DNA of 34,261 nucleotides from Eubacterium sp. (GCA_022772725.1 JALEZT010000050.1:1-34261); one strand, 5' to 3'; shown: positions 1-9,700, counted from the stretch's first letter. Program-made: numbers and translations. The notes: generated by a model from the sequence alone, not told the origin.

Positions 1-1
1 A

Positions 2-1012
2 AACGGGCACGCATTTGTTCAGCGCAAGGACAGATATTATGTAACAGGCGATTTCTATCCGCGCCCAACAGTTATGTATATCGAAAAAAGCAACCACATT
101 TCCTTCCGTGATTTTACTGTTATTGACGCGCCCTTCTGGACACTTCATCCTGCCGGATGTGATGATGTTTTGATTGATAAAATCAGAATATTAAATGACC
201 TTGATGTTGCAAACAGCGACGGTATAGACCCCGACCATTGCTCAAATGTTAGGATTCTCGGCTGCCATGTTACCTGCGCAGATGACTGTATCTGCCTTAA
301 AGCGTCAAAGGGAAACAGTGAGTACGGTCCGTGCGAAAATATTGTTATAGACGGCTGCACTCTTGTTTCAACCTCTGCGGCAATTAAGATAGGCACAGAG
401 GGCGTCGGTGATTTTAAAAATGTTATTGTTTCAAATTGTGTTATCAGTAAATCAAACAGAGGCCTTTCAATTCAGATAAGAGACGGCGGAAGCGTTGAGA
501 ATGTTTCTTATTCTAATATTATTATCGAAACAAGGCGTTTTTGCCCTGATTGGTGGGGCACTGCCGAGCCGATAACCATAACCTCGTTTGACCGTGATGA
601 AAACACAAAATGCGGAAAAATTAAAAATATCCGCTTCTTCAATGTTACGGCAAAGGGCGAAAACGGTGTTCTTATTCACGGAAGCGCCGATAATTTTGTT
701 GAGGATGTTACCTTCGAAAACTGCCGTATTGAGCTAACAAAAACAAGCAAATGGCAATGCGGCTTATACGATTTAAGGCCCTGCCTTGAATGGGGCGTTG
801 AAAAATATCCTAACTCTGCTTTCTTCATCAGAAACGCAAGGGATATAACCGTTATGAAAACCAAAACCTCCTGGGGAACGCTTTGCGAAAGCTATAAATA
901 TGCCGTTGACGCTGAAAATGTTGAAAATCTTGAATTTGTTCGCTTTGAGGGCAAATCGGTTTCTCCCGATATTGAGGATATGAGGCTTGAAAATGTTCGC
1001 CTTGTAAAATAA
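2..1012 (+). CDS. Glycoside hydrolase family 28 (polygalacturonase-like) protein, 5' truncated by window edge
   Basis: Frame is open to the window start (NGHAFVQRKDRYYVTGDFYPRPTVMYIEK...). Right-handed beta-helix-like repeats; NSDGIDPDHCSNVRI and CADDCICLK match GH28 NTDG and DD motifs. Confidence 0.85.
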   Translation, partial: NGHAFVQRKDRYYVTGDFYPRPTVMYIEKSNHISFRDFTVIDAPFWTLHPAGCDDVLIDKIRILNDLDVANSDGIDPDHCSNVRILGCHVTCADDCICLKASKGNSEYGPCENIVIDGCTLVSTSAAIKIGTEGVGDFKNVIVSNCVISKSNRGLSIQIRDGGSVENVSYSNIIIETRRFCPDWWGTAEPITITSFDRDENTKCGKIKNIRFFNVTAKGENGVLIHGSADNFVEDVTFENCRIELTKTSKWQCGLYDLRPCLEWGVEKYPNSAFFIRNARDITVMKTKTSWGTLCESYKYAVDAENVENLEFVRFEGKSVSPDIEDMRLENVRLVK

Positions 1013-1027
1013 AAAGCAAATAATTTT

Positions 1028-1067
1028 AAGGCACACGGCAAAATGCTTTTCCCGTGTGCCTTTGTTT
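1028..1067 (+). terminator. Rho-independent terminator after the GH28 gene
   Basis: AAGGCACACGG ... CCGTGTGCCTT stem followed by TGTTTT. Confidence 0.8.
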
Positions 1068-1156
1068 TGCGAAAATGTTTATAATTATTTTATCGGTCAG
1101 TTCTTGATTTATATTAATTTATATATTATTATATAATGGAATAATAATGTGGAAGT

Positions 1157-1990
1157 ATGTTTTTTATGGAAATTCTCGTAGTCGGTCTTGGACTTATCGG
1201 TGCAAGCATTGCAAAAGCCTTAAAAAAGAACACAAGCCACCGAGTTCTCGGCTGGAACAGAACGCAGTCTGTTATGAAGCGGGCGCTTGATGACGGTGCG
1301 GTTGATGAAATAGGAACGCTCGGGGAGCTTATTCCCCGCGCCGATATAACTATTATTAACTTTTATCCCGAGGCAATTGCTCCCTTTATTCTTGAACACC
1401 GAAATGAGTTTAAGGAGGGAAGCATTGTAACCGATAGCTGCGGTATTAAAACAAAAATATGCCGTGAGCTTGAAAAGGAAGATTTTGATTTTACCTTTAT
1501 AGGCGCTCATCCTATGGCAGGACGGGAGGTTTCGGGCTATGAAAACAGCCTTGCAACGCTTTTTGATAAGGCTTCGTTTATCTGCACCCCAACAAATGCT
1601 CCCAAGGCAAAGGTGGACACTCTTGTTGAGCTTGCAAGGGAAATGGGCTTTGCACGCACTGTTGTAACAACTCCCGAGCACCACGATGAAATGATTGCGT
1701 TTACCTCGCAGATAGCACATGTGCTTGCGTGCTCCTATGTTTTAAGCCCTCTTGCTCCCCAGCACCCCGGCTTTTCGGCAGGCTCCTACCGTGATGTTTC
1801 AAGGGTTGCAAGGATAAACGGCGAAATGTGGAGCGAGCTTTTCATTGCAAACAAGGAGCCGCTCATCAGAGAGATAGACGACCTTGTTTCAAATCTTGAA
1901 AAATTCAAAACGGCAATACAAAACGAGGATTCAAAAACGCTTGAAGAGCTGATGGCAAAGGCAAATAAAATCAAAGAGGAAATAGGTTAG
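1157..1990 (+). CDS. tyrA: Prephenate dehydrogenase
   Basis: MEILVVGLGLIGASIAKALKK Rossmann motif, GAHPMAGREVSGYENS, context with aro genes. ATG at 1166 is an alternative start. Confidence 0.93.
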   Translation: MFFMEILVVGLGLIGASIAKALKKNTSHRVLGWNRTQSVMKRALDDGAVDEIGTLGELIPRADITIINFYPEAIAPFILEHRNEFKEGSIVTDSCGIKTKICRELEKEDFDFTFIGAHPMAGREVSGYENSLATLFDKASFICTPTNAPKAKVDTLVELAREMGFARTVVTTPEHHDEMIAFTSQIAHVLACSYVLSPLAPQHPGFSAGSYRDVSRVARINGEMWSELFIANKEPLIREIDDLVSNLEKFKTAIQNEDSKTLEELMAKANKIKEEIG

Positions 1991-3045
1991 TGAAAAAGCT
2001 TAAAGTTAACGCCGGAAAGGGCTATGATATATTAATTGAAAAGGGCTTAATAAAGGATTGCGGAAAATATATATCCGCCGTTACAAGGGCTAAAAAAACG
2101 GCGGTTGTAACAGACAGTAATGTTGCTCCGCTTTATCTTGAAGCAGTTGAAAAAAGTCTTAAAGAGCAGGGCTTTGGGGTTGTTTCTTATATTTTTGAAG
2201 CAGGCGAGGAGTCCAAAACAACAAAAACACTTGTTGAAATTGTTGAATTTCTTGCGGAAAATGAGCTTACGAGAGACGATTTGGTTGTTGCCCTCGGAGG
2301 AGGAGTTTGCGGAGATATGGCAGGCTTTGCTGCCGCAGTTTATCTGAGGGGAATAGATTTTGTTCAGATACCCACAACTCTTTTGGCGCAGGTTGATTCA
2401 TCGGTTGGCGGAAAAACCGCAGTTGATTTGCCTCAGGGTAAAAACCTTTGCGGCGCGTTTCATCAGCCGTCGCTCGTGCTTATTGACGCGCTTGCGCTTG
2501 ATACTCTGCCCGAGCATTATTTCAGCGACGGTATGGGCGAGGTTATTAAATACGGATGTATAAAATCCGCTTCTCTTTTTGAAAGGCTTCAAAAGGAAGG
2601 TGCAAAGGACTTCATAGAGGATTTAATTTTTGAATGTGTTGATATAAAAAGGCAGGTTGTTGAAAACGACGAAAAGGAGCACGGCGAAAGAGCGCTTCTT
2701 AATTTCGGACACACCTGCGGACACGCAATAGAAAAGCTTTGGAGCTTTAAAACCGTAAGCCACGGCGAAGCGGTCGGAATAGGAATGGCAATGATAGCGC
2801 AGGCGGGCGAAAACGCAGGCATAACCGAAAAGGGCACCTGCGAAAAAATCTGCTCTCTGCTTGAAAAATATAATCTTAAAACAAAGGACACCCACAGCGC
2901 AGAGGAAATCGTTTCGGCTATGAATGCGGATAAAAAGCGCACAGGCGCAGGAATAAAGCTTGCCGTTATAAGCAAAATCGGCGAAAGCTATGTTTTGCCT
3001 GTTGAGGCTGAAAAAATTGCAGGCTTTTTCGGAGTTAATGTATGA
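1990..3045 (+). CDS. aroB: 3-dehydroquinate synthase
   Basis: GGGVCGDMAGFAAAVYLRGIDFVQIPTTLLAQVDSSVGGKTAVDLPQGKNLCGAFHQP is a hallmark AroB stretch; GTG start overlaps tyrA stop by 1 nt. Confidence 0.97.
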   Translation: MKKLKVNAGKGYDILIEKGLIKDCGKYISAVTRAKKTAVVTDSNVAPLYLEAVEKSLKEQGFGVVSYIFEAGEESKTTKTLVEIVEFLAENELTRDDLVVALGGGVCGDMAGFAAAVYLRGIDFVQIPTTLLAQVDSSVGGKTAVDLPQGKNLCGAFHQPSLVLIDALALDTLPEHYFSDGMGEVIKYGCIKSASLFERLQKEGAKDFIEDLIFECVDIKRQVVENDEKEHGERALLNFGHTCGHAIEKLWSFKTVSHGEAVGIGMAMIAQAGENAGITEKGTCEKICSLLEKYNLKTKDTHSAEEIVSAMNADKKRTGAGIKLAVISKIGESYVLPVEAEKIAGFFGVNV

Positions 3046-4253
3046 GTAAGGTCTTAATCAAAAAATCATCCTTAAACGGAACACTTGCGCTTCCTCCAAG
3101 CAAATCTGCCGCTCACAGAGCGCTTATCTGCTCATTTCTTGCAGGCGGCGGAGCAGTTTCTCCCATAATAAATTCAAACGATATGAAGGCAACGGTGGGC
3201 GTTATAGAGTCGCTGAAAAGCGGCGAGGCAACTGCAAACTGCCTTGAAAGCGGCTCAACAATGCGCTTTATGATTCCCGTTGCGGCGGCACTTGGAAAGG
3301 AGATAACCTTCACGGGCGAGGGCAGTCTGCTTTCAAGAACGGCAGGCGAATATATTGAGCTTTTGCCGAAGCACGGAGTTACTGTTGAAAGCAACGGCTT
3401 TCTTCCGTTGAAAATAAGCGGCAGGCTGAAATGCGGCAACTATGAGGTTAACGGAAACGTCAGCAGTCAGTATATAACGGGGCTTTTGTTTGCACTTTCC
3501 GTTGCAGACGGCGACAGCGCAATAATTCTTAAAACTCCGCTTCAATCAAAGCCCTATGTTGATATGACCTTAAAGGTTATGGCGGATTACGGCGTTAACG
3601 CCTGCGAAACAGATTTCGGCTATCTTATTCACGGCAACCAAAAATATGCCGTGCGTGATTATACTGTTGAGGGCGATTGGAGCCATGCGGCGTTCTTTAT
3701 GAGTGCGGCGGCAATCGGCGGAGAGGTTACTCTCACGGGCGTTGATTTTAATTCCGCGCAGGGCGATAAAGCCGTTGTTGATGTTATAAGACGCTTCGGC
3801 GCAGTTGTTGAAACGGGAGAAGGCAGTATAACCTGCAAAAAGGGAAAGCTTCACGGAATTGAAATAGACTGCACGGATATTCCCGATATGGTTCCCGCAA
3901 TTGCCGTTACTGCGGCATTCGCGCAGGGAAAAACGGTTATTAAGGGCGCAGAGCGTTTAAGGCTCAAAGAGTCAAACAGAATTAAATCAGTTGTTGAAAA
4001 CTTAAATAAAATGGGCGTTTCGGCACAGGAAACGCAGGATGGAATGATTATAACGCCCTGCGGAGAGGTTCACGGCGCAGAGCTTTGCGGATATAACGAC
4101 CACCGAATTGTTATGGCTTTTTCGGCGGCAGGTCTTTTCGCAAAGGGCGAAACCGTTATAACAGACGCTGAAAGCATAAATAAATCTTATCCCTCATTTT
4201 TTGAGGATTATAATAAGCTTGGAGGTAAAGCAAATGTCATCAACCTTCGGTAA
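3042..4253 (+). CDS. aroA: 3-phosphoshikimate 1-carboxyvinyltransferase (EPSP synthase)
   Basis: LPPSKSAAHRALICS, ESGSTMRFMIPVAAALG, RLRLKESNRI, GYNDHRIVMAFSAAGL; ATGA overlap with aroB. Confidence 0.97.
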   Translation: MSKVLIKKSSLNGTLALPPSKSAAHRALICSFLAGGGAVSPIINSNDMKATVGVIESLKSGEATANCLESGSTMRFMIPVAAALGKEITFTGEGSLLSRTAGEYIELLPKHGVTVESNGFLPLKISGRLKCGNYEVNGNVSSQYITGLLFALSVADGDSAIILKTPLQSKPYVDMTLKVMADYGVNACETDFGYLIHGNQKYAVRDYTVEGDWSHAAFFMSAAAIGGEVTLTGVDFNSAQGDKAVVDVIRRFGAVVETGEGSITCKKGKLHGIEIDCTDIPDMVPAIAVTAAFAQGKTVIKGAERLRLKESNRIKSVVENLNKMGVSAQETQDGMIITPCGEVHGAELCGYNDHRIVMAFSAAGLFAKGETVITDAESINKSYPSFFEDYNKLGGKANVINLR

Positions 4254-5307
4254 CAGAATAAAAATTTCCGTATTCGGCGAAAGCCACGGCGAAGCCATCG
4301 GCTGTGTTATTGACGGACTTCCTCACGGCGTAGAGCTTGATACGGAGCAAATAAAAAAAGAAATGAAAAGGCGTGCTCCCGGTCAGGATAAATCGGCAAC
4401 GCCTCGCAGGGAGGCAGACGAGCCGAAAATACTGAGCGGCGTTTTAAACGGAAAAACAACGGGCGCACCGCTTGCAATGATAATTGAAAACACAAACACA
4501 AGAAGCTCGGATTACGGAAATATTATGACCGTTCCACGCCCGAGCCACAGTGATTATCCCGCATATATCAAATACGGCGGAGATAATGATATAAGAGGCG
4601 GCGGCCATTTCAGCGGCAGGCTGACCGCTCCGCTTGTTTTCGCAGGCGCGGTTGCAAAGCAGATTTTGGCGCAAAAGGGAATTTTTATCGGCTCACACAT
4701 TAAAAAAATCGGTCCTGCCGAGGATGAGTGCTTTGATAAAAACAACATAACCCCCGAATTGCTTGAAGCACTTTCAAACGATTTGTTTGCAACTATAAGC
4801 AACGAAAAGGAGCTTGAAATGAGAACCGTTATTGAAACGGCTCGGCTTGAAGGAAATTCCGTCGGCGGAATTATTGAATGTGCCGCAGTCGGTGTTCCTG
4901 CCGGAATAGGCGGCAATATGTTTGACACGGTTGAAAGCAGATTATCCTCTGCGCTTTTCGGTGTTCCTGCCGTTAAGGGCGTTGAGTTCGGAGCAGGCTT
5001 CGGCTTTGCGGATATGACGGGCTATCAGGCAAATGACGCCTATGAAATTAAAAACGGCGATGTTGCGCTTAAAACGAATAATAACGGCGGTATTCTCGGC
5101 GGAATAACCTCAGGCGCACCGATAGTTTTTTCGGTTGCAATAAAGCCCACTCCGTCAATTTCAATTGCTCAGGAAAGCGTTAATCTTCAAACAATGCAGA
5201 ATGAAACGCTTGTTATTAAGGGCAGGCACGACCCTTGCATAGTTCCGCGTGCGCTTCCCGTTGTTGAGGGAGCTTGCGCGTTAGTGCTTCTTGATTTAAT
5301 GATGTAA
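4234..5307 (+). CDS. aroC: Chorismate synthase
   Basis: MSSTFGNRIKISVFGESHGEAIGCVIDGLPHG, RPSHSDYPAYIKYGG, GRHDPCIVPRALPVVEG; GGAGG 8 nt before ATG 4234, so the ORF-track start 4201 is probably too early. Confidence 0.97.
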   Translation: MSSTFGNRIKISVFGESHGEAIGCVIDGLPHGVELDTEQIKKEMKRRAPGQDKSATPRREADEPKILSGVLNGKTTGAPLAMIIENTNTRSSDYGNIMTVPRPSHSDYPAYIKYGGDNDIRGGGHFSGRLTAPLVFAGAVAKQILAQKGIFIGSHIKKIGPAEDECFDKNNITPELLEALSNDLFATISNEKELEMRTVIETARLEGNSVGGIIECAAVGVPAGIGGNMFDTVESRLSSALFGVPAVKGVEFGAGFGFADMTGYQANDAYEIKNGDVALKTNNNGGILGGITSGAPIVFSVAIKPTPSISIAQESVNLQTMQNETLVIKGRHDPCIVPRALPVVEGACALVLLDLMM

Positions 5308-5327
5308 AGCAGAGGGTTTTTAATTTA

Positions 5328-6458
5328 ATGGATTTACTTGATTTAAGAAAACAGATTGATGAAATAGATGAGGAGCTTATTCCGCTTTTACTCAAAAGAA
5401 TGAGCATTTCGGAAAAGGTTGCGCAGTATAAGGTTGAGCGCGGCCTGCCCGTTTTGAATGAGCAAAGGGAAAAGGAAATCCTTGATGATGTTCACAAAAA
5501 ATGCGGCGCGCAGGGCGACACAATCGCAACCGTTTTTGCCGCAACGATGGACGCTTCAAGAGCAATTCAGCATAAAATTATCGGCGGCGGCAAAGAGCTT
5601 CGTGAGCTCATTGAGCAGGCGCTCAGCGATGAAAACGCCTTTGAAAGAGAAACAAGCGTTGCCTGCGCAGGCGTTGACGGAAGCTATGCTGATAAAACCG
5701 CATCGGTGCTTTTTCCTAATTCGCAGATTAGGCATTACAGGCTTTTTGAGGATGTTTTTGAAGCGGTAAATAAGGGCGAGGCGCCGTTTGGAATTATCCC
5801 CGTTGAAAATTCAACGGCAGGCTCCGTGCACGAGGCTTACGACCTTATTATGAAATACAGATTTTATGTTGTGGGCTCCTATTCGCTTGAAGTTAAGCAT
5901 TGCCTTTGCGCCAAGCAGGATACAAAATATGAGGATATTGATGAGGTTTACAGTCATCCGCAGGCATTGTCGCAATGCTCAAAATTCATAAAGGATTTTG
6001 ATTTCACGGGAGTAAACTACACAAACACCGCCGCGGCGGCTAAATTCGTTTCCGAAAGCGAGAGAAACGATATAGGCGTTATCTGCTCGGCAGATGCGGC
6101 TAAAAAATATAATCTTAAAATTATAAAAGCAGGTATTCAGAATATCAGCAGTAATTTCACAAGATTTATCGTTATTTCAAAAAAGCTTGTTATTGAAAGG
6201 AATGCAGATAAAATTTCTCTCATTTTCTCTTTGCCGCATCAAACCGGCTCGCTTTACAGAGTTTTGGGCAGATTTTCAATGACGGGGCTTAACCTGACAA
6301 AGCTTGAATCACGCCCGATGGAAAACGGCGATTTCAGCTATTATTTCTATACAGACCTTTTGGGCAGTGTTAAAAACGAAAAAACGCTTGATTTGCTTTG
6401 CGCTCTTTCGTCTGAGCTTCCCGATTTCAAGTTTTTGGGGAATTATCACGAATATTAA
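5328..6458 (+). CDS. pheA: Bifunctional chorismate mutase / prephenate dehydratase
   Basis: N-terminal MDLLDLRKQIDEIDEELIPLLLKRMSISEKVAQYK (AroQ-type mutase); PVENSTAGSVHEAYDLI, FTRFIVIS and C-terminal ACT GSLYRVLGRFSMTGLNLTKLESRP. Confidence 0.95.
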   Translation: MDLLDLRKQIDEIDEELIPLLLKRMSISEKVAQYKVERGLPVLNEQREKEILDDVHKKCGAQGDTIATVFAATMDASRAIQHKIIGGGKELRELIEQALSDENAFERETSVACAGVDGSYADKTASVLFPNSQIRHYRLFEDVFEAVNKGEAPFGIIPVENSTAGSVHEAYDLIMKYRFYVVGSYSLEVKHCLCAKQDTKYEDIDEVYSHPQALSQCSKFIKDFDFTGVNYTNTAAAAKFVSESERNDIGVICSADAAKKYNLKIIKAGIQNISSNFTRFIVISKKLVIERNADKISLIFSLPHQTGSLYRVLGRFSMTGLNLTKLESRPMENGDFSYYFYTDLLGSVKNEKTLDLLCALSSELPDFKFLGNYHEY

Positions 6459-6476
6459 TTTTTCGGAGGTGCCAAT

Positions 6477-7247
6477 TTGAAAAAGAGCAAACGGCATCAA
6501 ACAAATTTAATATCGCTAATTATTGTTATCGCAACCTCGGTTATAATCGTTTTTTTGAGTATGTGCCTTTATAAGCAGGCAAGCCTTGAAGTCAGGTTTG
6601 ACGCTATAATAAATTGGCTCGGAAAGGTTGAGCGCGCGGTTGCGGGGCTTGATACACATATTGAAATTTTGATTTGCATTTTTGCGCTGTATATTGCAAA
6701 ATGCCAGCTTCCTATTCCGATGAGCGTGCTTTGCGTTATATCGGGTATGGTTTTTCCGCTTCACACGGCAGTTTTTATAAATGTTGTTTTCACCTTGTTC
6801 TTCTTTGTTGTTAAATATGTTGAGGGCAAGTGGATAGGCGGCGGCTGGGCAATGATGCTTCTTAATATCAGGCAGGCAAGGTTTATAAAAAACTGGGTGC
6901 TTTTCAAGGGCTCGGGAAATCCTTATATATTGCTTGTTTCGCGCTTTGTTCCGTCTATTCCGCTCGGAATGGTTTCAAAGCTTTACGGTTCAATGAATTA
7001 TGATTTTGTTTATTATGTGTGCCTCAGTCTAATCGGATTTTTGCCCCGTCTGTTTATTTACACAAAAATCGGTGCAGAGCTATATAATCCGTTTTCACGG
7101 CAGTTTATAATTCTTTTAATAATTATAGTTGCCTTTACGGGACTGACAAGTCTTATTTTCAATGTTTTTTACGGCATAAAATCGCGTCAAATGACGCAAA
7201 CGCTGTTAATGTATTCGCAAAAAGAAAAATATAAAATTGTTTTATAA
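6477..7247 (+). CDS. VTT/TVP38/DedA-like multi-pass membrane protein (TTG start)
   Basis: Multiple hydrophobic segments; LVSRFVPSIPLGMVSKLYG resembles the VTT-domain F/RxxPxxP region; TTG preceded by CGGAGG. Confidence 0.7.
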   Translation: MKKSKRHQTNLISLIIVIATSVIIVFLSMCLYKQASLEVRFDAIINWLGKVERAVAGLDTHIEILICIFALYIAKCQLPIPMSVLCVISGMVFPLHTAVFINVVFTLFFFVVKYVEGKWIGGGWAMMLLNIRQARFIKNWVLFKGSGNPYILLVSRFVPSIPLGMVSKLYGSMNYDFVYYVCLSLIGFLPRLFIYTKIGAELYNPFSRQFIILLIIIVAFTGLTSLIFNVFYGIKSRQMTQTLLMYSQKEKYKIVL

Positions 7248-7264
7248 ATAAAAAGGAGAGCATT

Positions 7265-8545
7265 ATGAAACCACAAGAGTATATCGAGGCAATTGAAAAC
7301 GGCTCGATGGATGAAAAGCTGAAAGCAGTTTATGTTAATGCAGATGCAGTTGAGGAGCAAAAGCCGCGCTATGTTAAGCTCCTTAATGAATTTATTGAGC
7401 TTTTCGGAGAAGAAAGAGATGTTATTATCACCTCTGCCCCCGGCAGAACAGAGGTTTGCGGAAATCACACAGACCACAACAACGGAAAGGTTCTTGCCGC
7501 ATCAATTAATCTTGACGCCGTTGCAGTTTGCGCTAAAAGTGATGATAACACGGTAAGAGTTAAATCAAGCGGCCACGCAATGAATGTTGTTGACATTTCA
7601 AAGCTTCTTCCCGATGAAAAGGAATTCGGCCATTCAACCGCAATGGTTAGGGGCGTTGTTGCCAAAATCAAGGATATGGGCTATGATATCGGCGGCTTTG
7701 ACGCCGTTACAACCTCTGATGTTATGGGCGGAAGCGGACTTTCCTCGTCTGCCGCGTTTGAGGTTCTTTTGGGCACAACCGTTTCATATCTCTTTAATGA
7801 CGGAGCAATCAGCGCGGTTGATATTGCAAAAATTGCGCAGTATGCGGAAAATGTATTTTTCGGTAAGCCCTGCGGATTGCTTGACCAGATGGCGTCATCG
7901 GTAGGCACCTTTGTTACTATTGATTTTGAGTCAACCGAAAATCCCGTTATCAAAAAGGTTGATTTTGATTTTTCAAAGAGCGGTCATTCTCTCTGCATTG
8001 TTGACACGGGCGGAAACCACAGCGATTTAACTGACGACTATGCCGCAGTCAGAAACGAAATGGAAAGCGTTGCAAAGGCACTCGGCAAAAATGTTTTGCG
8101 TGAAATCAGCTTTGAGGATTTCAAAAAATCTGTTGCAGGTATCGTTGGCAAGGTTAACGATCGTGCAATTTTAAGGGCATATCATTTTTATAACGAAAAT
8201 CTTCGCGTTGACAGGGCTGTTAAAGCACTTGAAAACGGCGATTTTGAGGAATTTAAGCAGGTTATCTGCGATAGCGGAAAATCCTCATATATGTATAATC
8301 AGAATGTTTACACTCCGAGTGAGCCCACCGAGCAAAAGCTTTCTCTTGCGCTTTGCGTAACAGAGGATATTTTAAAGGGCAGGGGTGCATACAGAGTTCA
8401 CGGCGGCGGCTTTGCAGGCACAATTCAGGCATTTGTTCCGAATGAGCTTCTTGATGAATATAAGGCAAAAATGGAAAGCATTTTCGGCAAGGGCAATTGC
8501 CATGTTCTTATAATAAGACCGGTCGGCGGAACAAGGGTTATGTAA
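7265..8545 (+). CDS. galK: GHMP kinase, galactokinase family
   Basis: SAPGRTEVCGNHTDHNNGKVL, GGSGLSSSAAFEVLLG, CGLLDQMAS, RVHGGGFAGTIQAF; GGAGAG RBS. Confidence 0.82.
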   Translation: MKPQEYIEAIENGSMDEKLKAVYVNADAVEEQKPRYVKLLNEFIELFGEERDVIITSAPGRTEVCGNHTDHNNGKVLAASINLDAVAVCAKSDDNTVRVKSSGHAMNVVDISKLLPDEKEFGHSTAMVRGVVAKIKDMGYDIGGFDAVTTSDVMGGSGLSSSAAFEVLLGTTVSYLFNDGAISAVDIAKIAQYAENVFFGKPCGLLDQMASSVGTFVTIDFESTENPVIKKVDFDFSKSGHSLCIVDTGGNHSDLTDDYAAVRNEMESVAKALGKNVLREISFEDFKKSVAGIVGKVNDRAILRAYHFYNENLRVDRAVKALENGDFEEFKQVICDSGKSSYMYNQNVYTPSEPTEQKLSLALCVTEDILKGRGAYRVHGGGFAGTIQAFVPNELLDEYKAKMESIFGKGNCHVLIIRPVGGTRVM

Positions 8546-8580
8546 GGCTTGCTTCAAGCGGAATTAAAGAGGGGAATCAG

Positions 8581-9537
8581 ATGAAATACATATTTATTGA
8601 AAATCCGATAGCAGGAAATAAAGACAGGCAGATGCTTTTTAAGCAGGTGCAGTCTGCTTTTAGAATGATTGACGATGAAATGATAATTGAGGAAACGCAT
8701 TATCGCGGACATGCAAAGGAAATTGCGGCACAGTATGCCGAAAAATACGGAGACGAGTGCGTTATTGTTTCCTGCGGAGGCGACGGTACCGTTCACGAAA
8801 TTGCAAACGGCCTTGCGCACACTCAAACCCCCTTGATGATTCTGCCCTTCGGCACGGGAAACGATTTTGCAAAAAAGATTTATAAAACAAAAAAGATTGA
8901 TGCCTTAAAGGTTGTTAAGGCGTTCGGGCTTCATAACGGAAGAATAAAATATAAAATTATGCCGATAGATTTAATAGATTATAACGGCGAAAAATGTATT
9001 AATGTTATGAGCTATGGGCTTGACACAAAGGTTGAAACAATCGGCAGAAGGATTGCAGGAAAAATTAAATTCCTCGGTCATCAGGCGTATAATATCGCAA
9101 TTGTTCCGTCTGTTCTTCAATCAATGCACTATCAAATAAACTTTGAGCTTGATTGCGTTGATAAGGACGGCAAGCCATATAAATGGAGCCAGGTTCCCTC
9201 GGATTACACGCTTTTTGCAATCTGCAATGCAAGCTATTACGGCGGCGGCTTCTGCCCTGCGCCTAATTCAAGGCTTGATGACGGGCTTCTTGATTTCTGC
9301 AAGGTTGATGCGGTTAATCTTATGGAGGTACTTCCGCTCATTCCGAAATACAGCGAGGGAACGGCAAACGAGGAGGCGTCCGATAAAATACATACGGGCT
9401 GTCTTACGGGCGGCAGAATTTGGTCAACAGACGGCTCTGCTCTGCTCGGAAACTGCGACGGAGAAAATTTTGATTACAGCGAGGTTGTTTTCAAAATCGA
9501 GCCAAAGGCGTTAAAGCTTTGCATTATTGATGAATAA
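8581..9537 (+). CDS. Diacylglycerol kinase / lipid kinase family protein
   Basis: MKYIFIENPIAGNKD, VSCGGDGTVHEIANGL, LPFGTGNDFAKKI; ATG 8581 preceded by AGAGGGG. Confidence 0.92.
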   Translation: MKYIFIENPIAGNKDRQMLFKQVQSAFRMIDDEMIIEETHYRGHAKEIAAQYAEKYGDECVIVSCGGDGTVHEIANGLAHTQTPLMILPFGTGNDFAKKIYKTKKIDALKVVKAFGLHNGRIKYKIMPIDLIDYNGEKCINVMSYGLDTKVETIGRRIAGKIKFLGHQAYNIAIVPSVLQSMHYQINFELDCVDKDGKPYKWSQVPSDYTLFAICNASYYGGGFCPAPNSRLDDGLLDFCKVDAVNLMEVLPLIPKYSEGTANEEASDKIHTGCLTGGRIWSTDGSALLGNCDGENFDYSEVVFKIEPKALKLCIIDE

Positions 9538-9548
9538 TAATTATCTTT

Positions 9549-9579
9549 AAAAAGACAGGCGTTTGCCTGTCTTTTTTTT
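9549..9579 (+). terminator. Rho-independent terminator
   Basis: AAAGACAGGC-gttt-GCCTGTCTTT followed by T-run. Confidence 0.9.
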
Positions 9580-9593
9580 GCAGGCTTTCACTG

Positions 9594-9700
9594 AACGCCG
9601 AGGACGGCGTTCCCTACGGTGTATATAAAACCCAAATGGTATTTTGTAGGGGTCGGTTTCCACGCCGACCCGTTTTGCTTCCGCCCTACGAGCATATTTT
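9594..9700. repeat. Candidate dispersed intergenic repeat, copy 1
   Basis: AACGCC-gaggac-GGCGTT hairpin, then CCCTAC(9612-9617)...GTAGGG(9646-9651), then GGGTCGG...CCGACCC hairpin; no plausible coding content; similar layout at 20945-21005. Confidence 0.5.

Noticed and set aside
1068-1156. Possible riboswitch or T-box leader upstream of tyrA
   Set aside because: Too short and AT-rich; no T-box motif or conserved stem recognised.
1220-1720. 166-aa minus-strand ORF inside tyrA
   Set aside because: Antisense to a strongly recognised gene; composition reflects codon bias of the sense strand.
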